Shown: one piece after another, positions 38,430 to 49,381 of the stretch
How the letters are laid out: each line of letters opens with the position of its first letter
Position numbering within the stretch: the first letter of the stretch is position 1
Source of the DNA: Trametopsis cervina
Lineage: Eukaryota; Basidiomycota; Agaricomycetes; Polyporales; Irpicaceae
Assembly: GCA_022385755.1 (NCBI GenBank)
Contig: MU278356.1
Span: 542,589 to 606,588, forward strand
Direction: 5' to 3'
Length of the DNA stretch: 64,000 nucleotides
Made by a program: the position numbers and the translations under genes
Notes under the pieces: model-generated
What the model was told of the DNA's origin: nothing
Databases searched by the model: none
What the model saw: only the letters and a program-made list of their open reading frames with translations

Positions 38430-39240
38430 TTATTGAGGCGGCTGGAAGCTGCGGAAGTAATATGCGTCAGAGCGTGCAAACTTTCACACAGTTCAGGTAC
38501 ACACCCTGGAGGGGGACCACCAAACCCAGGAGGGGGTGGGTAAGGCATTCCTGGGGGGCCACCTGGACCACCAGGGAAGCCCGGGGGACGGAAGCCAGGA
38601 GGAGGGCCTGGCATCCCAGGCGGCGCGAATGGCATAGGTGGCCGTTGCAGAGAAGGAGGGCCCACTTTCCAATCGTGCATATAGTAAGCAGCCTATTCAC
38701 GGTCACAAATCTGGGTAAAATTATGACTCACTTGGAGGTAGCATGCCCATACCGCGACCGGCAGGGACTCCTCTCCCAGGACCAAACGGAAGCTGTATAC
38801 ATTCGCGAGATCAGCCGTAAGCCTTATGTTTCGAAGGCTGGGACATGAATAGAGAACATACCGCGTTCTTTTTGTCTTCGTCTACAACCGGCGGAGGTCC
38901 CTCAACTGACAAACTGACTACGGTCTCCCCTCTCAAAATCACAAGACCCAAAGCCCGCTTCATTTCCTGCACAGGTCCAGCCTCGGATTCGCCGGCTTTC
39001 TTTTTGGGACGAACGCGTCGGAATTCTTCACATTCGGCCAGTACAAGATTCATATGTCTGTCAAATGCCAACATCTGTCCAACCAATGCGCGGCCGTCGT
39101 TCAGAGTGACCTTGAGCCTCCAGTTGATGAGGCCAAGCATCTTGCCACCCTTCGATTTAGGAGGCGGCTGTTCATACGCGATGTGTCCAGATTTAGCAGG
39201 ACGTCATTAAACACAATTTTCTTTGAATTGTACTCACCAT
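38430..39240 (-). CDS. SMB1: Small nuclear ribonucleoprotein-associated protein B (SmB)
   Basis: This is a core Sm-ring protein of the U1, U2, U4 and U5 spliceosomal snRNPs, acting in the nucleus. Exon 1 encodes only ATG (39240-39238); exon 2 starts at 39167 with PPPKSKGGKMLGLINWRLKV, the Sm1 motif, followed by GQMLAFDRHMNLVLAECEEF. Sm2 is LGLVILRGETVVSLSVEG. After two more introns comes a Pro/Gly/Met-rich tail (PPGMPGPPPGFRPPGFPGG) ending GFQPPQ, as in SmB/B-prime. Total is about 190 aa. Splice choices restore continuous Sm folds; the acceptor before the Pro-rich tail (AAAG) was chosen because it gives LPPMGPPSLQRPPM. It is divergent from the nitronate monooxygenase gene. Confidence 0.92.
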
Positions 39241-39663
39241 GGTGGGCAATGAGGTTGTGTTTTTAGGAGCCTCGAGGTGAACGTCTGCAACAACGAGCAA
39301 GTAAGGCAACCAAGCAAGACCAAACACGCTGGTGGCGTCTCAACAGCCACGCAGGCGTCTAACGTCAACCACGTCTATGATCATCGTCGGCTTTGTCGGT
39401 CATACTGTAAAGCAATGCTCTACAAGGCCACAGTCATTGTACTTGCTTTCACTTTCATGCTGCTAGGAGCGCCAGCGTAAGACTGCTCAAATGCCGCTCA
39501 TCTATGACTCATCAGCTAACTACCATCTCTGGCCGTCTTCACTGGTTGATATCTGAACTTATTGACATATCTGGCAGTCGAGACTTGGCTTGAAAGTGCA
39601 TACTTTGGCTTTGCGATCCTTCATGCAGAAGCAGTCGCTAACTTTATAGTCCGGTTGCACAGT
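39241..39663. promoter_or_regulatory. Divergent promoter region between SmB and nitronate monooxygenase
   Basis: A 423-bp gap between two divergent start codons. An ORF at 39277-39480 lies in it, but its start and composition give no support for a protein. No specific binding site is identified. Confidence 0.4.
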
Positions 39664-41094
39664 ATGGTGTCTCGTATCAACAGCACTTTTACACGGCTCC
39701 TTGGTGCGTTCTAAACTCGAGATGCCACCATAATAATTTGCCTGACTATGTCACCGCATCTCAGACATTAATGTAAATCTCACAAAGCTATGATATCTCA
39801 TATATCTTACTGGTAGGCAGGTGCCGGTGGTTTGTGCACCTATGGCAAAAGTCAGCAGCCCTCAACTAGTAGTACGTGGCTGGGCTAGTTACCGGGCTCA
39901 TCACATCCTCACACGCCATCCTAGTCAGAAGCAATTCTGGGAGGAGGCTATGCGTTCCTAGCAGCAGGTCCATGGCTTTCAACCGTTCCAACTGCGCTCT
40001 TTGGTTAGCTGATTTTACATTCTTGCCGACTACAGGCTACCAAACGACACAAACCATCCGTGACGAAATTGCTGCCGCGAGGTCACTTCTTATCAACGCT
40101 GGCTACAAGACAGGTGCCCGCAAACTTCCTTTTGGCATTGCTTACTTTGTCTGGGAGCTTGACAAGGAGGGCAATGACCAAGCTCATGAGAAACTAGATG
40201 CTGCGCTGGACAACGACGTTCAATCCATCTGGCTCTCGTTTGGTAATGACCCGAGTGAATGGGTTCAATACATTCGCTCTAAAGATCTCGCGAAACCGGG
40301 CTCTCCTCGTACAAAGATCTTCATCCTCGTTAACAGTCTTACCGAAGCCCTCAAAGCCCACGAGCTTGGGGCAGATGTTATCGTCGCGCAAGGTATGAGC
40401 CGTCCGTCAATTGCACCATAACGCCGATCAACCTATTGGAACTTACGTTGTATCTCTGTACAGGCAACGAGGCGGGAGGTCACGGGTCTGTCTCAGCACC
40501 TCCTGCGATTTCCCTCGTGTCTATGATCCTTCAAGCGCTGCCGGTTGATCGAGTTCCCATCGTCGCGGCAGGAGGCTTCGCTACTGGAGCTCAGATTGCA
40601 GCAATGCTCACCCTTGGAGCGTCTGCAGTAGCTCTAGGTACACGCTTCATCCTTACGCCCGAAAGCCGTTACTCGCAAGCACAGAAAGCTGCGTTGCTTA
40701 CAGCCGACTCATCCGTAACGAAACGTTCCGTCGCATGGGATCAAGCCAGGAACACTGTGGATTGGCCCCTGGGTATAGATGGTCGCGGTATATGCAATCA
40801 ACTTGTGAAAGACTTCGATTCGGGTGTGGATATGGAGTTATTGCGAAAGAAAGTTGCGACAAGCCTTCAGGAAGGCAATATCGAATATCAAGTGATCTGG
40901 AGCGGCACAGGTGTGGGTGAAATGTCAGATGTGCAGTCTGCGAAGGTAAGGAGATTAAAGCCATGCCACCTCATCGTGTATTGCGTGTCTGATAAAACTC
41001 TATCCTTTGCCATTAGGATATCATGCGTGTTTTCCACCGGCAGATCGTCCAACGGCTGCAAGCCGGTCGAGAACTGCTTAGCGTTGAAGGCTAG
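39664..41094 (+). CDS. Nitronate monooxygenase (2-nitropropane dioxygenase family)
   Basis: An FMN-dependent TIM-barrel enzyme that oxidises alkyl nitronates such as propionate 3-nitronate to carbonyls and nitrite, a detoxification role. Seen: QVPVVCAPMAKVSSPQL near the N-terminus, LGGGYAFLAAGYQTTQTIRD, VIVAQGNEAGGHG with the expected active-site His, and the FMN-phosphate region PIVAAGGFATGAQIAAMLTL followed by ASAVALGTRF. The protein ends RLQAGRELLSVEG at TAG 41092-41094. About 355 aa, normal for the family. Exon joins include a GTACGT intron ending CCTAG before SEAILGGG and one after VIVAQG. The first intron is the weakest call: the frame requires a poor donor (GTTCTA) or a different first exon. 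Confidence 0.85.
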
Positions 41095-41663
41095 AATTAT
41101 GCCGTGACCCATTACAGACCGTTAGCCGTACACCTAGCGGACCATTCAATGATCTACTACTAGGGGATCGGGCATATCCGCATTTAACACGATAGTTCCA
41201 AGCTGTTGGAGACTCACCGTCTACTGAGTATCAGCGGAGCATATTGAGACTTTCCAGAAATCGCATTAGTGCGTAACCTTTAACCATGCCTTTCACCCGT
41301 ATTAGATGATCCTGTGACAAGTTTGTGCCGCACTTCAGCCGTGCGTTAGGATCGACTTCACGTCATGAATTCCAGTGAGGATACAGCCCACAGATCTCAC
41401 CGCCTTCAGCAAAGATAGGCCATGTCTAGGTCTTAATATGACATATTTTCCCCAGCGGATACTTTTGTATAACCACAGAGCAAGGCTGTCGTCCAAGCAA
41501 GCGGAGTATTAAGATAATGTTGTCACATTGAACGGGGCTACTACTATTGAGAAATACAATGCTTGCGATGTGCAACAGGTACTTTCATTTCTATCACTTG
41601 GACATACTGGTACAATTGAGCCGAACGAGCCTTCGTACGGAACAGAATACGAGAAGGATGGGA
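41095..41663. other. Convergent intergenic region
   Basis: About 570 bp between the 3-prime ends of the nitronate monooxygenase and pyruvate carboxylase genes. No coding or structural feature was recognised; it should contain both 3-prime UTRs and polyadenylation signals. Confidence 0.5.
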
Positions 41664-44600
41664 CTAATGGACAATCTCTACGACGAGATCGCCTTGGTTG
41701 ATAGAGTCGCCTATAGCCGACAGGAGATTAGACCACCTGCTGGATGCAAGCGAAAAGCGGTGCTTACCCTCGTGAACGACCACACGCTTGATATGACCGG
41801 ACACAGGTGCGGTGACAGCGGACTCCATCTGTGGTTTGATCGTCAGTGAGTGTTTACCAGAATGAAACACTGTAAACCTGCCTTCATCGCGCTCATAACT
41901 GAACATAATATCATATGATCAGTGAAAGTAACACGCATGTAACAGGATCCACGTACCCGCAATAGGGTCTCCCTTCTTAATTTCTTGGCCTTCCTTGACC
42001 CTGACCTCGACGACGACACCCGACATAGGAGCTCCAACTGAGCCTGGGTCATTGGTAGCCTTCTCACGGGACACGGTCTCAACGGCGGAGTTCTTGTCCT
42101 CGACGGATACTGCGCGAATCTGGCAACAATGTAAGTCCGAATTCTCATAGGGGAATCGTCAAGGGACCTACTTCTCCGTTGACTTCGAACCAGACATCAC
42201 GCTGAGCACGACCTTCTACGACAGGGCCTACAGCCATCAGACGAATGATCAGAGTTTTTCCTTGCTCAATGGAAATGTGCATCTCTTCGCCGATATCCGG
42301 CCTGCCCAGGAAGTAGCGTGTTGGGATAACACTCAGATCACCATACTTTTCCAGGAAAGTCTGGTACTCCTCAAAGACCTGTCCGGGTGTCAGTACCCCC
42401 GTCGCGGATATTGTACAACTATAATCGCACCTTGGGGTACATAACGTACGAGGTGACGTCGGCATCTGTGATGTGCTTGCCGTACTTTCCACGAAGCTCC
42501 GCCTTAATCTTCTTGAAATCCAAAGGCTCGAGACTGGCACCCGGTCTACCATCGATTCTAGGCTTGTTCCTAATGATTTTGGTACGCAAGGGCTCGGGGA
42601 ACCCTCCAACAGGCTGACCAAGGTAGCCCTGGAAGAACTCGACGACAGATGAAGGGAAGTCAAGCTCTTCCGCACGATTGATCACATCTTCCTTCGAGAA
42701 CTTGTTGGAAGTCATCCACTGTGCGAAATCACCCACCACTTTGGAAGATGGCGTAACCTTTTGAACGATATGTTAATACGTAACGCCGATGAACATTTGT
42801 GAGGGAACTTTGTTACCTTCACGATGTTGCCACACTAGAGGGCGTGACATTGGTCAGATTACTCCCTATCAGATTCAAGTTTGAGTTACGTACTAGCTCA
42901 TTGGCTTCAATGTACTTTCGCTTGATCTCTGTTAATCAAGATGGCAGATTCAGGCATTGGCGAGCAACAGCGAGAAAGTAAATGCATGACGAACCAGACC
43001 ATTGAGTACCCAAGCCCAGCTGGGAAGCTTGGAACTATGCAAGCAAACACATTGTGAGTTCATCTATCGTCAGCGCTTGATGTTATATACTGACCATCAA
43101 GTTGGTGTACTGCCCTCCGGGCATCTCGTGATCGAACACACTGGAGTCGGAAGCACGAACGTTCGCCTCGAAGCATTGGTAGAGGATGCGGACCTGACTC
43201 CAGTACAAGTTCAGAGCTTGAATATCAGCGTAACGAATCCCAGTTCCTAGGTTAGTCTGTTCGAGAGCCGAGCAGACAGCCCCCATCGGGGGTTGGGAGG
43301 TAAGCCCGGACATGCCTGTTCCGCAAATTAACATGCAGCTTATAGCCGGCAGTGGAGATCTACTCACTATCAATAGCGACATCGACAACATCAGCGCCAG
43401 CAGCTGCAGCAGCCAGCATAGACGCAGTGGAGATACCAGCAGTGTCGTGAGAGTGAACATGGATAGGCAAGTCGGGATACTTCTGGCGGATAGCGCCAAT
43501 GAGCCTGTCAGGTACCATATGATCAATGAGAGAAGAGAATGGAACTGAACATGGTACACATACAGTCTGGCAGACTCAGGCTTCAACAAACCAGCCATAT
43601 CCTTGATACCAAGGACGTGGATGCCTTCCGTGACGAGTTGCTCGACAAAGTCAAGGTAGTACTGGAGGGTGTACTTTTTCTCCTTGGGGCTTGCAACATC
43701 ACCACTGTAGCAAACCACGGCTTCGCAAACACCACCAGCCTTCTTTGCAGCATCGATACCAAGTTTCATCTAGATGACAGATGTGAATAGCGCACACAAA
43801 TAAAAGGAGTAAGTGGGAACGTACGTTCTCTAGAGAATTACATCAGTACGTCAAAAAGTACCTATAGCAAGAACACTCACCAATGTAGTTCAAAGAGTCG
43901 AAGACACGGAAGATATCGAGACCGTTCTCAACAGCCTTCTTTGAGAAGTCGTAGATAGCGTTATCGGGGTAGCTAGTGTATCCAACACCATTCGCACCAC
44001 GGACGAGTGCTTGCAGAGGGATGTTTGGCACGAGTTTCCTCAGAGTCCTGAGACGTTCCCATGGATCCTCGTACAAGAATCGCATAGCGACGTCGAACGT
44101 GGCACCGCCCCAGCATTCCAGACTGTATGCATTCGCTAGCGCGTAGCTAGTCTCCTTCGCGATGTTGACCATGTCGATCGTACGCAGACGCGTAGCCAGA
44201 AGCGACTGGTGCGCATCACGCCAGGTCGTGTCCATGATGAGCACGCCAGGGTACGCGCGCACTGCCTTTGCAAACGCCTCCGGACCGTGCTCCACGATGA
44301 TATTACGCCAGCCTTGCTCACAGGGAAGAGAGGCATCGAGGGGAGGGCCGTTCTCGGGATCTTCGCGATTCTGGAAGGAGGGAACGATAACGTCGTCCTT
44401 GAGACCGGGCTCCCCGACCTGGCCTTTGATGGAGCTACCATTGACGGCAAGATCGCCGAGGTACGCAAGCAGCTTTTGGGCGCGGTTCTGGCTCTGGACG
44501 AGCTTAAAGAGCTCGGGCGTGTCATCGATAAAGGTAGTCCAGGTCTTTCCGCCGATGAAGACGTCATGCGTGAGCAAACGGAACAAGAATGGGATGTTCG

Positions 44601-46359
44601 TCTTGACACCTCGGATACGGAACTCGACCAGGGCCCTCAACATCTTCCTGCGGGCAACCTCGTAGGTGGTACCACTAACAGTGCACTTCACCAGCAAACT
44701 GTCGTAATGCGGCGTGATCTGAGCTCCTGCGAAGCCTGATGAGGCATCGAGACGAACGCCGTTGCCACCAGCACTGCGGTATACTTCAATTTTACCAGTG
44801 TCGGGCTGGAAGCCAGTAGCCGCGTCCTCGGTGGTGATACGGCATTGAATAGCGAAACCACGCTTAGTGATGGCGTCTTGAGTGAGACCAAGTTGAGGAA
44901 GAGTAGCACCGGCGGCGATCTGGATCTGTGCTGCCACAATATCAAGGCCAGTGATCTCCTCTGGAGAATGCCATAGTCAGTGCCTGAACACAGTGACTTA
45001 CACGAACTTGACTAACCAGTGATGGTGTGCTCGACCTGAATACGAGGGTTGATTTCGATGAAGTAATGTCTTCCCATCTGATCTACCAAGAATTCCGCAG
45101 TACCAGCATTCCTGTACCCTACACTCCTTGCGAGTTTGATAGCGTCGGCCAAGATCGCCTGGCGGACCTCCTCCGGTAGATGAGTAGCGGGCGCGACTTC
45201 AACGACTTTCTGGTGTCTCCTCTGAACTGAGCAGTCACGCTCAAACAAGTGGATCGTGTTTCCTTGTCCATCGGCAAGAAGCTGTACTTCGATGTGTCTG
45301 GGGCGCTCGAGGAAGCGTTCAATGAAGACTGTGCCATCTCCGAAGGCGGCCTTGGCTTCGCTAACTGCACGCTCAAAGGACGATTTGAAGTCTGACGCAT
45401 CACGAACAACTCGCATACCACGTCCACCTCCGCCCATGGCAGCCTTGATGATCACTGCAGATTCCCGTCTTTGGGTTTGAATTCAAGCAAGTATGCATAT
45501 ACGAACGAAGTTACTCACCCGGGAACCCGTATTCCTGAATGAAGGCGTCGGCATCTTTGTAGGTCTCGACCGGGCCAGGTGTACCAGGCACAACCGGCAC
45601 GCCAATCCGTATAGCTATGTATAGGGTGTTAATCTCGAATATATAGCATATATGTGAACAAAATAGTCACCAATAGTACGGGCTTTGGTCTTATCACCAA
45701 GTGAGTCGATGACTTCGGGGCTGGGTCCCACAAACGCGAGACCAGCTTGCTCGACTTTGCGAGCGAATTCAGCATTCTCTGAAAGGAATCCGTAGCTAGA
45801 TCCAGGCCCAAATAAGTGCACGCATATTTTCGTCGGATCTCCAGACTCACCCGGGGTGAATCATGTCCACGCCATGTTCGAGGGCAATTCGAATAATGTC
45901 ATCCTGGGCGAGATACGCTCCAACAGGCGTCAGACCCTTGCCAACCTGGTACGCCTCATCCGCCTAGCGATGCCCGTTGTCAGATTTTTCCTGGGCACAA
46001 AAGTGATTCAATCATGCCTTTTGACGATGAGCAGACAAACGATCCTCGAAAGAATAAATGGCTACTGTGTGCATCGCGAGTTCATGCGCAGTGCGGAAAA
46101 CACGGATGGCAATTTCCTACAAGAACAGACGTGGATGCGACATCCAGAACGCGACGTAAGTGCTGTACGGCTATATGCGCGATGATAATATACATACGCC
46201 ACGGTTCGCGACTAGGATCTTGGTCAATGGGCCAGAGTGGCCCGCCGACTTGCGGCGCATCGTTTGGATGGAATGCACCGGGGTGCCAGGCGCACTCGGC
46301 GTAACCGCGAAGATGGGTGCCAGCCTCGGCGGGTGCAACGTGTTGCCTGCGGTAGCCAT
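41664..46359 (-). CDS. PYC: Pyruvate carboxylase
   Basis: A biotin enzyme that carboxylates pyruvate to oxaloacetate with ATP and bicarbonate; fungal enzymes are usually cytosolic. Domains in order: biotin carboxylase ([12 protein letters not shown] at the N-terminus, the Gly-rich loop [44 protein letters not shown]), carboxyltransferase ([42 protein letters not shown]), and the C-terminal biotinyl domain (SAMKMESAV). Around 1,190 aa, full length. Many introns; four details are unusual. GC-AG introns occur at 46017-45964 and 41881-41829, a 5-nt microexon at 43829-43825, and a 17-nt microexon at 41898-41882. Each restores a family-conserved sequence. Start 46359 gives an N-terminal extension of about 45 residues before [12 protein letters not shown]. 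The stop is TAG at 41666-41664. Confidence 0.95.
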
Positions 46360-47251
46360 GGTTGTGGAGGGTGTTGGTCAAGTCGCAGAGAGGGATTTCT
46401 GTTCAGGGAGTGCGTCGACGAGTCACGAGAACGAGAGATCGATGTTGAAATTATCTAGGCGCGACCAGCGGAGATCGCGGGGAGGCGGATCTAATTCGAC
46501 GACTGCTACTGGACGCTAGCGACGGCCGAAGGGTTGTTTGTCGTCGTCGGACGTGTTGTGCGGTGAGAAGAAAATGACAAAGGAGAGAGATGCAGGCACG
46601 GGAGGGCGGAGGAGATACACACAGTGGGAGGTGCACTAGATATAAGTCGCGTACGAGCGGCAGTTACCGCAATCTTGCGCTAGCGTTACTAGAGCGCAAC
46701 ATCACGACCGCTCACGATCGCGGTTGTAGACCTCGTCCACTCATATCAGTCTCATCCGCCCTCCCTCTGACCCTGCTGGGCGGACTTAACGCGGTGCATC
46801 CGCACAGTATCCACAGGTCTTATTCCGACCGCCACCGCCCGCCTCGACACTTGGTGAGGGACTAAACGAACAGGATACACACCCCAGCTCCCCTCTAGCT
46901 GCGACTTGGCCATTATCTCTGACCGCGAATCGATCCATCGAACATTTTTATCTGGATGCTCGTCGGACACTCAGCTGACCAGACTAGCCGAGATCTCGCC
47001 ACCGCGTTACTGATATCCACTTCATACAACGTACGAGATATCGTCATTGGTACGGTACACTGTTTCGGCTTCTATGTTGACGGGGTCTGCCTAGAATACA
47101 TAAATAGTGTGAATCCAGTGGATCTACAGTGAGAGCACATACTAAGAAGACATCGTCCTGGCTTCTAATCTGTGCTGCATTACACCCCTCTCATATAAAG
47201 ATAATCGATTACGGAGCTCAAGAACGTGTCTAGGAGCCAGGGCACGAGGTG
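46360..47251. promoter_or_regulatory. Upstream region of pyruvate carboxylase
   Basis: About 890 bp between the pyruvate carboxylase start and the 3-prime end of the GDP-mannose transporter, both read leftwards. It should contain the carboxylase promoter, including an AT-rich TATA-like stretch near 46636-46645, and the transporter 3-prime UTR. No gene recognised. Confidence 0.4.
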
Positions 47252-48907
47252 TTACGAGTTGCGTGTCGTGAGAGGCAACACGTTCTGCTGGGCCGTTGCA
47301 TCCGATTTCTTTTGGTTGTTCTTGGCGACCGCGTAGATCAACCCTGCGAAGAACCCGACGCTCACGGCTGATACAGAGCCAAACGTGACTGGGTTGCCAA
47401 AGAAAATCATGCCTGACGCAGCAACAGGCAGTTTATTGAGTGCACCGACCATGCTGAAAGGGGTAAATGTTAGGAACAATATTTCCAAAGAATAGATAGA
47501 TATTTGTTACCTATACGTGGTACTACTTGTAACACGCACGCACCAAGCTGTCGTGTAGGAGATGCCAACAGCAGCAGCACCGGAAAAAGCTATTGCAAAA
47601 AGAAGGAAGTTGCGCGTTTGCTCGGGGCTGATAGGATTGAGATACATAATCAGTCCCTCGCACCATCAACAGCAACACAACAATGGAACACTCACAAATT
47701 TTGTACCAAGTTTTTGTGCGACCAGTCTTCCGTCATGACTGAGAACACGGCCAGTACAGGAATCGAGAGTAAGTTGTTGTAGAACATTGAGTCCCAATCG
47801 GAGAAACCCGTCACTTTAATCCGCTTGCGCATTGCAAGTACCTATGAACATTCACAAGTCAATATCAGAATACTAAACCACCCAAGTTTCTTATATGTAT
47901 AGTGGACCAAGATGAACGAGTTACGCACGTAAGCAGCACTTGACAGACAATTAACCATCATCCAAAGGTAGCCCACATTGAGTGAGCGGACAATACCAGA
48001 GGCGCTCCATGCTATTCCCTCTGCGACGGCGGGGTCTGCTTCAGCCAGAGTATCCCGGACATCCGCCCATGCAGCGATTACAGAGGAAAGAACCTGCCAG
48101 AGTTAGAAACCGTGTGAATAGGAATAACGGAGATGTGCGTGGAAGGCTTCTACCATGAAGAAGAACGACACCAGCGTGAGGCCGGTTACGCGTCCACCGA
48201 ACCAGATGACTTCACCATATGCCTGTCAGGAACGATAAGATGCTACTGAAAGAAACGGAGCGCCTGTGTACGTACAATGAGTATGATAGTCAAATTCTTG
48301 AAGATGGTATAAACTGGGATGCTAAGATATTGCTAAGAACGCTGTTCAGTACATACGTCACCTAGCATTGACGCAATTACTCACCAAACTCTTCGAACCT
48401 GTATAAATGACGCTCACGAGTAGAAAGCTGATAGGGAACCACGCCTTCGCATCGTTCATGTCGAATTGGCGGAAAGAGATGATGCCCAGCTTCTTCACCA
48501 GTGCGACGCATGATACGCACACAACGGACTGTATACATAGCACCAAGAAATTCATGTTGAATAAATCTCCAGAAACAACGAACTGCAACGATACAGACAG
48601 GTACATCTGAGTACAGGTATTGTATAATTCAACAGACTACGCACCTTATTGACCACTGTCATAAGAATGGATGCAATGCAGTAGCATACTATTGGCGCGA
48701 CTGCAGGTCGAAGACGAGCCCGTAGGACGACCGATACAGATGGAGAGCATGCATGAGAAGGCGGACGGCCAACAGTCGACTTGGCGTACCTGTCGACGCG
48801 GTGGGCAACTCCTTTGCCGTGCCAGTTGCGATAGCTTTTTTCATCTCTACAACGTCTTGCTCTTCTTTGAGACTGGCTTCACGGCTGGCGCTGGGTCGTT
48901 CCGCCAT
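47252..48907 (-). CDS. VRG4: GDP-mannose transporter of the Golgi
   Basis: A multi-pass antiporter that brings GDP-mannose into the Golgi for mannosylation of proteins and lipids. Seen: a hydrophilic cytosolic N-terminus ([20 protein letters not shown]), then [40 protein letters not shown], and the diagnostic nucleotide-sugar motif [16 protein letters not shown], followed by [20 protein letters not shown] and a Lys-rich tail. About 385 aa, the usual size. Around seven exons with short introns; the C-terminal exon stops at 47252. Essential in yeast. Its 5-prime end faces tRNA-Asp and the second nucleotide-sugar transporter. Confidence 0.92.
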
Positions 48908-49141
48908 GGCGATGAAATGTGTAGATACTCCAGGTGTGCAGACGTAGGTGTGTTATGGGGAGAGCCGAGCTATATCATATATGGGGATATCCAAACGTGG
49001 AGAGGAAAGACAGGACGGTCACAACGTGTGGGACCTGTGAACTCTGTGTAGCTAGGGTTCTTGCGTGGAGGCACTGGAAAAGCAGCAAAGGAACAATCAC
49101 TGTGTAGTGCAGGTACAGCGCTTCTTGTGCGTGCGGAACTA

Positions 49142-49151
49142 AAGAAAAATA
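49142..49151 (-). terminator. Pol III T-run terminator of tRNA-Asp
   Basis: On the transcribed strand the tRNA 3-prime end is followed within two bases by ATATTTTTCTTT. A run of five T residues is a normal Pol III stop. Confidence 0.6.
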
Positions 49152-49152
49152 T

Positions 49153-49236
49153 CTCCCTGGCGGGGAGTCGAACCCCGCTTTCGCGCGAACAGCAGAAGTT
49201 GACAGGCGCGTGTACTAACCGATATACTACCAGGGA
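49153..49236 (-). tRNA. tRNA-Asp (GTC) with a 12-nt intron
   Basis: Folds as a standard cloverleaf on the minus strand. The acceptor stem is TCCCTGG/CCAGGGA with discriminator G, the D arm is GTAT/GTAC, the anticodon stem CGCGC/GCGCG, and the T arm CGGGG/CCCCG with loop TTCGACT. The 19-nt anticodon loop reads as CTGTCA, a 12-nt intron (ACTTCTGCTGTT) one base after the anticodon GTC, then C; this is the canonical position for nuclear tRNA introns. A T-rich stretch (TATTTTTCTTT) directly follows the 3-prime end and can act as a Pol III terminator. Confidence 0.93.
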
Positions 49237-49381
49237 TCGAATGGAAGAGACATTGGTACAGAGATAACGGCATCATCAGCGGAGCGCGCAAATGACATCG
49301 CAGCTTCTGGCCATTACGCTGCATGCTGATTATTCGACATCGCGGGAAACTTGCTACAGCGCCGTGGAGGTTCAATTGATC

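Noticed and set aside
44162..44739. Plus-strand ORFs of 167 and 176 codons
   Set aside because: Antisense shadows of the well-supported pyruvate carboxylase exon.
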